A DNA stretch of 64,000 bases, from the NCBI RefSeq assembly GCF_005670685.2, contig NZ_CP062008.1:1922001-1986000 (forward strand), in the 5' to 3' direction. The stretch is from Mycolicibacterium mucogenicum DSM 44124. GTDB lineage: Bacteria > Actinomycetota > Actinomycetes > Mycobacteriales > Mycobacteriaceae. This document shows, one piece after another, positions 39,565-50,768 of this stretch. The position numbers and the translations under genes are program-made. The notes beneath the pieces are model-generated. The model was not told the DNA's origin. It ran no database searches and saw only the letters and a list, made by a program, of their open reading frames with translations. Each line of letters opens with the position of its first letter. The first letter of the stretch is position 1.

Positions 39565-41520
39565 TCAGAGTTCGACGGGGTAGACGGGCTCACTGATCTG
39601 CGGCGTGACGCTGCCCTCGATGAAGATGGCGTGCCACAGCATGAAGATCAGCACCGTCCACAGCCGGCGGCTGTGATCGCTGACGCCGTTGCGGTGCTCC
39701 TCGAGCATCTGCCGGACGGCGTCCAGGTTGATGAGATGCCCGGCCTGCGACGCGTCGACGGTCGCGTAGGCCCACTCCAGCAGCTCACCAGAGCGCAGCC
39801 AGTGCCGGATCGGCACCGGGAAACCCAGCTTCGCGCGGTGCAGCACATGCGCGGGCACGATGGGCTCGAGGGCCCGGCGCAGCGCGTACTTGGTCGTGGT
39901 GCGGGTGATCTTCTGGTCGTACGGCAGCTTGGCCGCGACCGCGAACACCTCGGGATCGAGGAACGGCACCCGCAGCTCCAGTGAATTGGCCATGGTCATC
40001 TTGTCGGCCTTGACCAGGATGTCGCCGCGCAGCCAGGTGAACAGGTCCAGATGCTGCATGCGCGCCACCGGGTCCCAGCCCGCGGACTCGGCGTAGATCG
40101 GCGCCGTCACATCGGTGTGGGTCCACTCCGGGTTGAACTGCGCCAGGGTCGCCTGCAGCTGCTCGTCGGAGAAGCTGCGGGCGTTGCCGTAGTAGCGCTC
40201 CTCGAGCGTCAACGACCCGCGGTGCAGCAGGCTCTTGCCGCGCATACCGTCCGGCAGCGACTTCGAGGCCTTGCCGAGCCCGCGCCGCAGGCCCCGCGGG
40301 ACGCGGTCGAAAGCCTTGAGGGACAACGGTTCCCGGTAGATGGTGTAGCCGCCGAAGAGCTCGTCTGCGCCCTCGCCGGAGAGCACCACCTTGACGTGCT
40401 TGCGGGCCTCGCGGGCGATGAAGAACAGCGGCACCAGCGCCGGGTCGGCCACCGGCTCGTCCAGGTACCAGACGATCTCGGGCAGCGCCGCGACGAACTC
40501 GGCCTGGCTGACGACCTTGGTCACGTGCCGCGCCCCGATGGCCTCGGCGGAGGCGACGGCCACGTCGACCTCCGAAAAGCCTTCGCGCTCAAAGCCCGTC
40601 GTGAAGGTGATCAGCTTGGGGTTGTGCCGCATCGCCAGCGCGGCGATCGCGGTGGAGTCGATGCCGCCGGACAGGAATGCGCCGACGGTGACGTCGGCCC
40701 GCATGTGCTTGGCGACCGAATCCTCCAGGACGGCGGTGATCTCGTCGTACCGCGCCTGCTCCTGCCCTGTGACAAATGGCACAGCGGCGAACTTCGGCTT
40801 GAAGTAGCGCGTCACCTCGGGCTGCTGGCCCGGGCGGATACGGGCGTAGCTGCCCGACTCCAGCCGGCGGATCCCGCGCTGCAGCGTCTCGGGTTCGGGC
40901 ACGTACTGCAGCACCGTGTAGTGCTGGACGGCGCGCTCGTCGATGCTCAGGTCGACGCCGGCGCGGGCCGCCAGGTCGAGGATGCACTTCTTCTCGCTGC
41001 CCACGATGGTGCCGCCGGGGCCCGTCGCCAGATACAGCGGCTTGATGCCGAAGGGGTCGCGCGCGCAGAACAGCTCGCGGGTCTCGGTGTCCCACAGCGC
41101 GAAGGCGAACATCCCGCGCAGGCGGTTCAGCGCCGTGGTGCCCCAGTAGTGGTAGGCGGCGACGATCGCCTCGCTGTCGCCCTCGGTGGCGAACTCGGCA
41201 CCGAACTCGGCGCGCAGTTCCTCACGCAGCTCGAGGTAGTTGTAAATCTCGCCGTTGAACACCAGCGCGTAGCGGTTCGGGGCCTCGGGCGGACCCCAGC
41301 GGAGCGGCTGGTGGCTGTGTGCGATGTCGATGATCGACAGCCGGTTGAAGCCGAGGACGACGGTGTGATGACCGTCGGTCGGATCGCTGTCGTCGGCCCA
41401 GGCGCCCGACTCGTCCGGACCCCGGTGACGCATCGGATGCGTGGCATCCGAGACCGCGTTCACGAGGTCAGTGGAATGGTCGGCAACAGGGTCGGCCAGA
41501 TAGGCCAGCAGTCCGCACAC
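39565..41520 (-). CDS. asnB: Asparagine synthase (glutamine-hydrolysing), AsnB-like
   Basis: Converts aspartate to asparagine, or amidates another acceptor, using glutamine and ATP. 651 residues. The GTG start is followed by Cys2 (M-CGLLAYL), the glutaminase nucleophile, which fixes the start. N-terminal Ntn domain: RHRGPDESG, FNGEIYNY. The synthase PP-loop FLSGGIDSTAIAAL is near residue 285 and LSGEGADELFGGY near 380. Length equals Rv2201 (652). A homologue in corynebacteria (LtsA) amidates peptidoglycan diaminopimelate, so that role should be considered. Confidence 0.92.
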   Translation of the reverse strand: MCGLLAYLADPVADHSTDLVNAVSDATHPMRHRGPDESGAWADDSDPTDGHHTVVLGFNRLSIIDIAHSHQPLRWGPPEAPNRYALVFNGEIYNYLELREELRAEFGAEFATEGDSEAIVAAYHYWGTTALNRLRGMFAFALWDTETRELFCARDPFGIKPLYLATGPGGTIVGSEKKCILDLAARAGVDLSIDERAVQHYTVLQYVPEPETLQRGIRRLESGSYARIRPGQQPEVTRYFKPKFAAVPFVTGQEQARYDEITAVLEDSVAKHMRADVTVGAFLSGGIDSTAIAALAMRHNPKLITFTTGFEREGFSEVDVAVASAEAIGARHVTKVVSQAEFVAALPEIVWYLDEPVADPALVPLFFIAREARKHVKVVLSGEGADELFGGYTIYREPLSLKAFDRVPRGLRRGLGKASKSLPDGMRGKSLLHRGSLTLEERYYGNARSFSDEQLQATLAQFNPEWTHTDVTAPIYAESAGWDPVARMQHLDLFTWLRGDILVKADKMTMANSLELRVPFLDPEVFAVAAKLPYDQKITRTTTKYALRRALEPIVPAHVLHRAKLGFPVPIRHWLRSGELLEWAYATVDASQAGHLINLDAVRQMLEEHRNGVSDHSRRLWTVLIFMLWHAIFIEGSVTPQISEPVYPVEL

Positions 41521-41526
41521 GGCGCC

Positions 41527-41532
41527 AGTATG
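41527..41532 (-). promoter_or_regulatory. -10-like box CATACT before asnB
   Basis: On the minus strand CATACT ends 6 bases before the GTG. It lacks the first T of the consensus; the same hexamer precedes ctaE. Confidence 0.35.
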
Positions 41533-41658
41533 CCTGTTCAGGCAGGTGAACTCAGAACCGACGCTGCCGATTGGCCGGTCGCTTCGCTCGGCGCTGCGGG
41601 CGTGGTCTACGCTGCGTAGTATTCGACCGGCTTGACCGACCTCTAGGAGGGCCTCAAC

Positions 41659-42699
41659 GTGACCGCTCGCGGGCTCCGTTTGGTGGCGTTGTCCGCCATT
41701 CTCGGCGCGTCGACGCTGCTGCTCAGCGGATGCAGCTGGCAGACCGTATTCGGCCTGGGCTGGCCGGAGGGTATTACCCCCGAAGCCCACGCCAACCGTG
41801 ACCTCTGGGTCTGGTCGGTCATCGCCTCGTTCGTCGTCGGCGCCATTGTGTGGGCGCTGATCTTCTGGGCCATGGCGTTCCACCGCAAGAAGAAGACGGA
41901 CACGGAGCTGCCGCGCCAGTTCGGCTACAACATGCCGCTGGAGCTGGTGCTGACCGTCGTGCCGTTCCTCATCATCTCGGTGCTCTTCTACTTCACCGTC
42001 GTGGTGCAGGAGAAGATGATGGACCACAGCAAGCCTGCTGAGGTCACCATCGACGTCACCGCGTTCCAGTGGAACTGGAAGTTCGGCTACCAGAAGGTTG
42101 CCTTCAAGGACAACACCTTCTCTTACGACGGCGCCGACGCGGCCCGTAAGGAAGCCATGAAGTCCAAGCCCGAGGGCAAGGACGAGCACGGCGAGGAGAA
42201 GGTCGGCCCGATCCGCGGCGAGAACCCCGAGGACCGCAGCTACCTGAACTTCGACAAGGTCGAGACCATCGGCACCAGCACCGAGATTCCGATCCTGGTC
42301 CTGCCGAAGGGCAAGCGCATCGAGTTCCAGATCGCCTCGGCCGACGTCATCCACGGCTTCTGGGTGCCGGAGTTCCTGTTCAAGCGGGACGTCATCCCGA
42401 ACCCCGAGGCCAACCACTCGGACAACATCTTCCAGGTCACCGAGATCGAGAAGACCGGTCCGTTCGTCGGCCGCTGCACCGAGATGTGCGGTACGTACCA
42501 CTCGATGATGAACTTCGAGGTGCGCGTCGTGGAGCCGGAGCAGTTCAAGGCCTACCTGCAGTACCGCATCGATCACCCGAAGGCGACCAACGCCGACGCC
42601 CTGGTGTCGATCGGCCTGCCGCCGGTGGCCCAGACGACCCATCCGTTCGACTCTCGCCGCGGCGAGCAGGTCGGTTCGCCGGCTCAGGCGAGCAAGTAG
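41659..42699 (+). CDS. ctaC: Cytochrome c oxidase subunit II
   Basis: Holds the CuA centre that passes electrons from the cytochrome c domain of QcrC to subunit I. 346 residues. Signal peptide with lipobox LLLSGC (Cys25), two membrane helices (about 50-72 and 94-114), then an outer cupredoxin domain. CuA ligands Cys273, Cys277, His281 and Met284 lie in [15 protein letters not shown] charged insert ([15 protein letters not shown]) typical of actinobacterial CtaC is present. GTG start after AGGAGGG. ctaF follows after 10 bases. Confidence 0.96.
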   Translation: MTARGLRLVALSAILGASTLLLSGCSWQTVFGLGWPEGITPEAHANRDLWVWSVIASFVVGAIVWALIFWAMAFHRKKKTDTELPRQFGYNMPLELVLTVVPFLIISVLFYFTVVVQEKMMDHSKPAEVTIDVTAFQWNWKFGYQKVAFKDNTFSYDGADAARKEAMKSKPEGKDEHGEEKVGPIRGENPEDRSYLNFDKVETIGTSTEIPILVLPKGKRIEFQIASADVIHGFWVPEFLFKRDVIPNPEANHSDNIFQVTEIEKTGPFVGRCTEMCGTYHSMMNFEVRVVEPEQFKAYLQYRIDHPKATNADALVSIGLPPVAQTTHPFDSRRGEQVGSPAQASK

Positions 42700-42709
42700 G
42701 GGATACGCC

Positions 42710-43129
42710 ATGCATATCGAAGCCCGACTTTTCGAGATTCTGACTGCCTTCTTCGCCTTGGCGACCGTCGGCTACGGCGCGCTGACCGCGCTGTACGCGA
42801 ACGGTGGCATCGAGTGGGCCGGCACCACCGCGTTGGTGCTGACCACCGGCCTGTCGCTGATCATCGGCACGTTCTTCCGGTTCGTGGCCCGTCGCCTCGA
42901 CACCCGGCCCGAGGACTACGAAGACGCCGAGGTCTCCGACGGCGCCGGCGAGCTGGGCTTCTTCAGCCCGCACAGCTGGTGGCCGCTGCTGATCGCGCTG
43001 TCGGCCTCGACCACCGCGGTCGGTATCGGCCTGTGGCTGCCCTGGCTGATCGTCGCCGGCGTCTGCTTCGTGCTGGCCACCGTTGCCGGCCTGGTTTTCG
43101 AGTACTACACCGGCCCCGAGAAGCACTGA
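42710..43129 (+). CDS. ctaF: Cytochrome c oxidase subunit IV, actinobacterial type
   Basis: Small structural subunit of the aa3 oxidase in the bcc-aa3 supercomplex. 139 residues with four membrane segments (about 7-28, 36-55, 88-104, 108-130) and a polar loop [21 protein letters not shown]. It matches Rv2199c in length and position. Start ATG 42710 with GGGGATACGCC upstream, 10 bases after the ctaC stop, so one operon. Confidence 0.94.
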   Translation: MHIEARLFEILTAFFALATVGYGALTALYANGGIEWAGTTALVLTTGLSLIIGTFFRFVARRLDTRPEDYEDAEVSDGAGELGFFSPHSWWPLLIALSASTTAVGIGLWLPWLIVAGVCFVLATVAGLVFEYYTGPEKH

Positions 43130-43185
43130 CACATACGGCCCCTGTGACCTGATCGCTCTGCGGTCAGGTCACAACCGTATGTCAG
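43127..43185 (+). terminator. Two-part hairpin after ctaC-ctaF
   Basis: ACATACGG (43131-43138) pairs with CCGTATGT (43175-43182), and inside it TGTGACCTGA (43143-43152) pairs with TCAGGTCACA (43164-43173). It begins at the ctaF stop. Confidence 0.65.
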
Positions 43186-43316
43186 ATGGTCCTCTGGCAC
43201 CGTCCGGTACGGCCATGCCGGGCCCATGTTGGGTAATGTCTGCCGAAGGCTGGAATGTCGCCGTAGGCGGTGTTCCCCAGCTGCAGCGACACAGTGGTCG
43301 AGAGGGATAGGCGTAC

Positions 43317-44141
43317 GTGAGCGGGTCACATTCCCCGGGCTCGGATGATGCGGCCCGGGAGCCATCGGGCGCCGGTGAAGGCACCGGCGAAACCGAGATC
43401 TATTCGCAGGCCTACTCTGCGCCCGAATCCGAGCACTTCACCATCGCGCCGTACGTGCCACCGGAGCCCGCGCTGTACGACTACGACAGCTACGAGGCCA
43501 AATCCGAAGCTGACGACACCCCGCCGCCGCGGTGGCCGTGGGTCGTCGGCGTCGTCGCGATCATCGCCGCCATCTCGCTGGTGGCGTCCGTCGCCATCCT
43601 GGTGACCCGCAACACCGACTCGGAGAATGTGGCGACGCCGTCGACGAGCACCACGTCGGCGCCGCCGTTCCAGGACGAGTTCACCACCACGACCACACCG
43701 CCGCCTCCGCCCACGACAACCGAGCCGCCCCCGCCGCCACCACCGCCGCCTCCGTCGACGGTGACCGTGACCCAGCCGCCGCCGCCACCGCCGTCGGAAG
43801 AGCCGCCGCCTCCGCCGCCCAGCACCGCCGCGGCCGCGCCGCCGGCGACGACGTCGGCGCCGCCGACCGGGCCGCGGTATGTCACGTACCGGATTTGGGG
43901 CACGAAGGCGCCGCTGGACCGGATTTCGGTGACGTACACCGATGCCGCGGGACGCCAGCGCACCCAGCAGAACGTCTACATCCCGTGGATGATCACTCTG
44001 ACACCGATCTCGATGTCCGACGTGGGCTCGGTGCAGGCCTCCAGCCTCCTGCGGCTGAGTCACCTGAACTGTTCGATTGTGACCAGCGACGGCCAGACGC
44101 TGGCCTCGCAGACAAACGATGATTGGCAGACGAGCTGTTAA
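43317..44141 (+). CDS. mmpS3: MmpS3-like membrane protein
   Basis: Mycobacterial membrane protein, small (MmpS) family; 274 residues. A cytoplasmic acidic N-terminus (1-70), one membrane helix (about 75-97), a long low-complexity Pro/Thr linker (about 108-185 with runs of up to ten Pro) and an outer MmpS beta-sandwich domain from [20 protein letters not shown] to the end, with a final pair of Cys (LNCS, TSC). No MmpL partner is adjacent, as for Rv2198c. GTG start at 43317 with GAGAGGGATAGG upstream. The next gene begins at the base after the stop. Confidence 0.9.
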   Translation: MSGSHSPGSDDAAREPSGAGEGTGETEIYSQAYSAPESEHFTIAPYVPPEPALYDYDSYEAKSEADDTPPPRWPWVVGVVAIIAAISLVASVAILVTRNTDSENVATPSTSTTSAPPFQDEFTTTTTPPPPPTTTEPPPPPPPPPPSTVTVTQPPPPPPSEEPPPPPPSTAAAAPPATTSAPPTGPRYVTYRIWGTKAPLDRISVTYTDAAGRQRTQQNVYIPWMITLTPISMSDVGSVQASSLLRLSHLNCSIVTSDGQTLASQTNDDWQTSC

Positions 44142-44813
44142 ATGCCGTACAACGCTGAGACTTCAACCCGGTCGCGAGTGACCGGCGGCAGCCCCGACCA
44201 GTTGGACCGTCTTCTGCTCGGTGGCTCTGTGGCCCTGTGGTTGGCGGCCCTGGGCGCCGGGGTGGCCGCTGTCGTCGCGATGGTGGACCTTGGTACCCGG
44301 CACCCGTCGGGTGCGGCGTCGTCGCACACGCCGTGGCTGCTGTACTCCGTCATCGCGGTGTCCGCGGCGGTGATCGTGGGCGCCATCCCGCTGTTGTTGC
44401 GTGCCCGTCGCGGTGGGGCGGCACCGTTGCCGCTGCTCGGGGGCGGTCCGTCCGAGGGCGACGACCGTCGTCCCGCCGGTGAACTCCCGCAGAGTGCGTT
44501 GCGCTCCTTCGACGATCCGGTCGTGCGCCGCTATTCGGCGTCGCCGGCGACCAGCATGCTCGGGTTTCCGGTGGCGGCGGTGGATCAGCTGTGGCTGCGC
44601 TGCACGCTCGGGATCGCCGCGGCCATGGGCGGCGCGACGTTGTTCGTCTTCCTCGGCGCGTACATGCTGGCCGACCGCCACGACGAGTTGGCCTGGATCC
44701 TGTACGGCCTCGCAGTCGTCATCACCGTCGCCATGGTCGCCATTCCCTGGTACTGCCTGCGCGGTCTGCACGCCGTGCTGGAGGCGTCGGCAGAGGACGC
44801 CCGCGCAGCCTGA
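44142..44813 (+). CDS. DUF2561-like membrane protein (Rv2197c-like)
   Basis: 223 residues, four hydrophobic segments (about 25-45, 62-85, 150-170, 182-202) with a cytoplasmic loop rich in Arg, Gly and Pro between the second and third. Starts directly after the mmpS3 stop (44141/44142), so translation is probably coupled. By position it equals Rv2197c. The conserved placement beside the bc1 and oxidase genes suggests a link to respiration, but no motif shows a function. Confidence 0.82.
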   Translation: MPYNAETSTRSRVTGGSPDQLDRLLLGGSVALWLAALGAGVAAVVAMVDLGTRHPSGAASSHTPWLLYSVIAVSAAVIVGAIPLLLRARRGGAAPLPLLGGGPSEGDDRRPAGELPQSALRSFDDPVVRRYSASPATSMLGFPVAAVDQLWLRCTLGIAAAMGGATLFVFLGAYMLADRHDELAWILYGLAVVITVAMVAIPWYCLRGLHAVLEASAEDARAA

Positions 44814-44816
44814 CGC

Positions 44817-45227
44817 TCAGCGCTGCGCGAAGGCGCGGATGGTGCGTCGCGCTGTCTCACTGAGATACGCGGGTGTCACCGCGTCCACGGTGAACAGGGA
44901 GCGGAAATACACCGGGCCGGCGGCCATCTCCAGCACTGCGCGCGGATCGGTGCCCGGCGGAAGTTCGCCGCGGGTGATCGCGCGGTCGACGACCGCGCCA
45001 CTGCGCCGGAAGCGTTCCTCCCAGAACCTGGTCTGCATGGTCCGCACGCGCGGCTGTGCGTCGAATTCCCTTGGCTCACCGCGCCGTACATGATCGCTCA
45101 GCACCGGTGGCACCTGGCGTGCGAGTTCGGCAACTGGATCGAGGCGGCGTTCGCCGCAAACGGTTAGCTCGGCGTTCCCGCCCCGTCGAGCCTGTGCTGA
45201 GGACGCACGGCACTCGACTTTTCTCAC
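44817..45227 (-). pseudogene. Remnant of a TetR-family regulator (C-terminal domain only)
   Basis: The 136-residue frame ends like a TetR C-terminal ligand domain: RFWEERFRRSGAVVDRAITRGELPPGTDPRAVLEMAAGPVYFRSLF (about 68-112, cited in part: RAITRGELPPGTD, AAGPVYFRSLF). The N-terminal helix-turn-helix and about 80 residues that should precede it are missing. The first 35 residues look unrelated, and neither other frame nor the next 110 bases supplies an HTH. It therefore cannot bind DNA as a normal TetR protein. I call it a broken gene; a short functional protein cannot be excluded. It ends 3 bases from the convergent Rv2197c-like gene. Confidence 0.65.
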
Positions 45228-45289
45228 CCTCAGCGCAGACGCAACGCAAGAAAAACGGGTGGGGTAGGGGAGTGGGACCCGAAAACGAC

Positions 45290-45325
45290 TTCGGCCCGGT
45301 CTGGTGGAAACCAGACCGGGCCGAA
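45290..45325 (-). terminator. 16-bp hairpin with GNRA loop after qcrB
   Basis: Arms 45290-45305 and 45310-45325 pair perfectly around GGAA when read on the plus strand. It lies 13 bases beyond the qcrB stop and probably ends the qcrCAB transcript. Confidence 0.75.
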
Positions 45326-45338
45326 ACCGTAGATCGAA

Positions 45339-46976
45339 CTAGTGATGCCCGTTGGAGCCGTTGGGCGAGATTTCGTCCTGGTATTCCTTGAGGGCGGTTA
45401 GTGCCTTGTGCTCGGCGGCGTGTTCGGCGTCGGCCAGGGCTTCCTGTTCGACGGCGGAGTCGGCGAACAGGAAGCTGCCGGTGCCGGGGGAGCCGGCGGA
45501 GCCGAGCTTGTTCATGCGCTTGGGCAGTGCGGCACCCTGGTATTCCAGCGGGATGGGGTGGCCGTGGTCGTCGACCGGGCCCAGCGGCTGGTGCAGCTCG
45601 ACGTACGCGCCGTGCGGCAGCCGCTTGATGATGCCGGTCTCGATGCCGTGCTCGAGGACGGCGCGGTCGCTGCGCTGCAGACCCACACACCAGCGGTAGG
45701 TCAGGTAGTAGACCACTGCGGGCAGAACGACCATGCCGATGCGGCCGATCCAGGTGGTGGCGTTCAGGGAGATGTCGAATTTGAGCGCGATGATGTCGTT
45801 CATCGCGGCCAGGGTGAGCACCATGTAGAACGCGATGGCCATGGCACCGATGGCGGTGCGGACCGGGACGTCACGCGGACGCTGCAGCAGGTTGTGGTGG
45901 GCGTCGTCGCCGGTGAACTTCTTCTCCAGGAACGGCCAGGCGATCAGCAGACCGAACACCAGACCCATGATCACGGCGACACCCATGACGGCGGGGATGG
46001 TGTGGCCGAAGGGGTAGAACTCCCAGGCCGGCCAGATACGGGCCAGGCCTTCGGTCCACATCATGTAGAAGTCGGGCTGGCTACCGGCGGACACCTGCGA
46101 GGGCTTGTAGGGGCCCAGTTCCCAGATCGGGTTGATCTGCAGCAGACCACCCATGATGCCCAGGATGCCGGTCACCAGCGCGAAGAACGCGCCACCCTTG
46201 ATCGCGAACACCGGCATGACGCGCACGCCGACGACGTTCTTCTCGGTGCGGCCGGGGCCGGGGAACTGGGTGTGCTTCTGGAACCACACCAGCGCCAGGT
46301 GGGCGCCGATCAGGGCCAGGATGATGCCCGGGATCAGCAGGATGTGCAGGGCGTACATGCGCGGGATGATGATGTTGCCCGGGAAGTCGCCACCGAACAG
46401 GGCCCAGTGCATCCAGGTGCCGATGACCGGGATACCCAGGGTGATGGAGGACAGGGCGGCGCGCAGACCGATACCGGAGAGCAGGTCGTCGGGCAGCGAG
46501 TAGCCGAAGTAACCCTCGAACATGGCCAGGATCAGCAGCACCGAGCCGATCATCCAGTTGGCCTCACGCGGGCGGCGGAACGCACCGGTGAAGAAGATGC
46601 GCGCCAGGTGCACCATGATCGATGCGGCGAACATCAGCGCGGCCCAGTGGTGAATCTGGCGGACGAACAGACCGCCGCGGACCTCGAACGAGATCTCCAG
46701 GGCCGATTCGTAGGCACGCGACATCTGCACGCCGCGCAGCGGCTGGTAGACGCCGTTGTAGATGACCTCGGTCATCGACGGATCGAAGAACAGGGTCAGG
46801 TACACACCGGTGAGCAGCAGCACGAGGAAGCTGTACAGCGCGATCTCACCGAGCATGAAGGACCAGTGCGTCGGGAAGACCTTGTTCAGCTGCCGGCGTA
46901 CGGCGGCCGACGGGTGGTACCGCGAGTCGATCGCGTCGCCTTGTGCGGCAGCGATGTCAGCGAGCTTGGGACTCAT
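45339..46976 (-). CDS. qcrB: Menaquinol-cytochrome c reductase, cytochrome b subunit
   Basis: Quinol-oxidising membrane subunit of the bcc complex. 545 residues, eight or more membrane helices. Haem b ligands are the His pairs in [18 protein letters not shown] (about 109 and 123) and [18 protein letters not shown] (211 and 226). The Qo motif, PEWY in most species, reads PDFY at 301-304. Thr308 in [12 protein letters not shown] is the position I equate with M. tuberculosis Thr313, where changes give telacebec resistance. A long hydrophilic C-terminal tail (about 430-545) is typical of actinobacteria. ATG overlaps the qcrA stop (ATGA). Confidence 0.96.
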   Translation of the reverse strand: MSPKLADIAAAQGDAIDSRYHPSAAVRRQLNKVFPTHWSFMLGEIALYSFLVLLLTGVYLTLFFDPSMTEVIYNGVYQPLRGVQMSRAYESALEISFEVRGGLFVRQIHHWAALMFAASIMVHLARIFFTGAFRRPREANWMIGSVLLILAMFEGYFGYSLPDDLLSGIGLRAALSSITLGIPVIGTWMHWALFGGDFPGNIIIPRMYALHILLIPGIILALIGAHLALVWFQKHTQFPGPGRTEKNVVGVRVMPVFAIKGGAFFALVTGILGIMGGLLQINPIWELGPYKPSQVSAGSQPDFYMMWTEGLARIWPAWEFYPFGHTIPAVMGVAVIMGLVFGLLIAWPFLEKKFTGDDAHHNLLQRPRDVPVRTAIGAMAIAFYMVLTLAAMNDIIALKFDISLNATTWIGRIGMVVLPAVVYYLTYRWCVGLQRSDRAVLEHGIETGIIKRLPHGAYVELHQPLGPVDDHGHPIPLEYQGAALPKRMNKLGSAGSPGTGSFLFADSAVEQEALADAEHAAEHKALTALKEYQDEISPNGSNGHH

Positions 46977-48136
46977 GATTTGCGCTCCCAGAATGCCGGT
47001 CCGACGGGTTCGATGAAGTCGCCGTTGGCGACCAGGTAGCCCTCTTTGTCAATCGTGATCGGCAGCTGCGCCAGGGCGCGGGCCGCCGGACCGAAGATCG
47101 GCCGCGCGAAGTGCAGCGCGTCGAACTGCGACTGATGGCAGGGGCACAGGATGCGGTAGGTCTGCTGCTCGTACAGCGACGAGGGGCAGCCCAGGTGCGA
47201 GCACACCTTGGTGTAGGCGAAGAAGTCGCCGAAGTTGAAGCTCTCCTGGCCCTTGCGCTTGACCACGCGGGACAGGTCCTCGGGCTTGATGCGGATGAGC
47301 ATCACCGGGTTACGCACACCGAGTGCGATCTTCGACAGCTTCTCGTGCGACTCGAGGGTGGTGCCGTCGCCGTCGGACTCACGCCACGGGAACACGGTCT
47401 CCATGCCGCCCGCGTCGATGTCCTCGGGACGCATCTTCACGAAGGGGGACTCACCCGGCAGGCCGGTGGCCCGAGCCAGGTAGATGGTCTCGCCGTGGAA
47501 ACGCGGGGTCCAGCCGGACGTCCACAGGACGGCCTTCTTGCCCTCGGCGGTCGGCACGACCGGCTTCCACGGGTTCTTGATCAGACCGCCGATGAAGGCG
47601 ACCGCGGTGCCCAGGCCGAACGCACCCAGGCCGACGCCGAGCGACAGGCCGATCAGCTTGCGGCGCTTGAGGGTCGAGCCCTCCAGCGCGTCGGTCAGGT
47701 TGGCCGCGACGGTGGCGCGGTGCACCTCGGGGGAGGCGCCGTCGTGGCGGTCCTGGATCGAGATTTCCTCGGGGATGAACTTCTTCTGGAAGAGCACCGC
47801 GCCGATGCCGATCGCCAGGATCGACAGACCGAACGTCAGGCCGTACAGCGGGGTCGCGAGCGAGTAGATGAACTCGCCCTCGGACTCGAACGGCTTGTAC
47901 TCCCACGGCCAGAACAGGAACACCAGCAGCAGGGCCAGGCCGGACAGGCCACCGAGCAGCAGCCAGGCCGCGACCTGACGCTCGGCGCGCTTCTCGGCCT
48001 TGGTGCCCTCGACGGGCCAGCGGGGTTCCTTGAAGACGGTCGTGACGCCGTCGATCTTTCCGCCCAGTTCGACGAGCTCCTCGCGCGACATCTCGCGCAG
48101 CTCATCGTCACTGGGAATGTTCACGTTCTCGCTCAT
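46973..48136 (-). CDS. qcrA: Menaquinol-cytochrome c reductase, Rieske iron-sulfur subunit
   Basis: 387 residues. Unlike proteobacterial Rieske proteins it has three membrane helices (about 56-77, 94-115, 160-183), as in other actinobacteria. The 2Fe-2S ligands are Cys312 and His314 (VCSHLGC) and Cys331 and His334 (CPCHQSQFD), with Cys317 and Cys333 as the disulfide. ATG 48136 overlaps the qcrC stop as ATGA, and its own stop overlaps qcrB, so the three genes are tightly coupled. Confidence 0.96.
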   Translation of the reverse strand: MSENVNIPSDDELREMSREELVELGGKIDGVTTVFKEPRWPVEGTKAEKRAERQVAAWLLLGGLSGLALLLVFLFWPWEYKPFESEGEFIYSLATPLYGLTFGLSILAIGIGAVLFQKKFIPEEISIQDRHDGASPEVHRATVAANLTDALEGSTLKRRKLIGLSLGVGLGAFGLGTAVAFIGGLIKNPWKPVVPTAEGKKAVLWTSGWTPRFHGETIYLARATGLPGESPFVKMRPEDIDAGGMETVFPWRESDGDGTTLESHEKLSKIALGVRNPVMLIRIKPEDLSRVVKRKGQESFNFGDFFAYTKVCSHLGCPSSLYEQQTYRILCPCHQSQFDALHFARPIFGPAARALAQLPITIDKEGYLVANGDFIEPVGPAFWERKS

Positions 48137-48945
48137 GCGCGAGCTCCGATCCACATAGCCGCGCCGATCACGGCGACCATCCCGATAATCCACATCGCCA
48201 TGCCCTCGGGCGCGGGGCCGAAGCCGCCGAGGCCGTAGCCGCCCTGGCTGCGGGCATTCGCCGACTCGTGGACGTAGGCGACGATGTCGCGCTTCTCTTC
48301 CGGGGTCAGCTGACGATCCGAGAACTTGGGCATGTTCTGCGGGCCGGTGAGCATGGCGGTGTACACCTGCGCCGGCACTTCGGCAGCCTTGCCGAGGTCG
48401 GGCGCGTACTTGCCCGACGACAGTGCGCCGCCCTTGCCGGTGAAGTTGTGGCAGGACGCGCAGTTCAGGCGGAAGAGGTCGCCACCGCGGGCGACGTTCT
48501 CACCGAGGAACGAGTGCTGGTTGATCTGGCCGTTGGCGTCACGCGGAACCTGGGGGCCGCCGCCGTTGGCCTGGATGTAGGCACCGAGGGCGTCGATCTG
48601 GTGCTCGTCGAACGCCGGGTCCTTGCGGGGTGCCTGGGCCTCACCGCGCATGGCGGGCATGCGGCCGGTGGACACCTGGAAGTAGACGGCCGCGTCGCCG
48701 ACGCCGATGAGGCTCGGGCCGCGGTCGGTCACACCCTGCAGGTTGGCGCCGTGGCAGGAGACGCACGACGTCTCGAACAGCTGCTTGCCGGTGCGCAGCA
48801 GAGCCAACTGCGACTCGTCGGCCTTCGCGACCTGGGGCCGCGGCGTCAGGGTGGCCGCCAGGCCACCAGCGACTAGAAGTCCGAGCAGCAGCAACATGGC
48901 TGCTGAAAGGCGCCGGTGTAACCGACGGCGGGACTTGCTGGTCAT
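48133..48945 (-). CDS. qcrC: Menaquinol-cytochrome c reductase, dihaem cytochrome c subunit
   Basis: Dihaem cytochrome that replaces soluble cytochrome c in the bcc-aa3 supercomplex. 270 residues: an N-terminal signal anchor (about 14-33), haem motif CVSCH at 61-65, second haem motif CASCH at 162-166, Met ligands in GRMPAM and QNMPKF, and a C-terminal membrane helix (about 247-268). ATG 48945 has AAGGGG 6 bases upstream; the in-frame ATG at 48960 has no ribosome site. ctaE lies 50 bases upstream on the same strand. Confidence 0.95.
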   Translation of the reverse strand: MTSKSRRRLHRRLSAAMLLLLGLLVAGGLAATLTPRPQVAKADESQLALLRTGKQLFETSCVSCHGANLQGVTDRGPSLIGVGDAAVYFQVSTGRMPAMRGEAQAPRKDPAFDEHQIDALGAYIQANGGGPQVPRDANGQINQHSFLGENVARGGDLFRLNCASCHNFTGKGGALSSGKYAPDLGKAAEVPAQVYTAMLTGPQNMPKFSDRQLTPEEKRDIVAYVHESANARSQGGYGLGGFGPAPEGMAMWIIGMVAVIGAAMWIGARA

Positions 48946-48995
48946 CGAACCCCTTCTCATCGACGAGTTGGTCAGGAAGCGCATCGGCGAGCCGA

Positions 48996-50768
<1,773 letters not shown>

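Noticed and set aside
41521..42711. Upstream extension of the asnB frame into ctaC
   Set aside because: The catalytic Cys must be residue 2, which fixes the start at GTG 41520; the rest is shadow of ctaC.
43680..43850. CCG/CCA-rich tract as a DNA repeat element
   Set aside because: It is in-frame coding for the Pro/Thr linker of MmpS3, not an independent repeat.
45056..45391. 111-codon plus-strand frame across the TetR remnant and qcrB terminator
   Set aside because: It runs through a hairpin terminator and has no recognisable domain or ribosome site.
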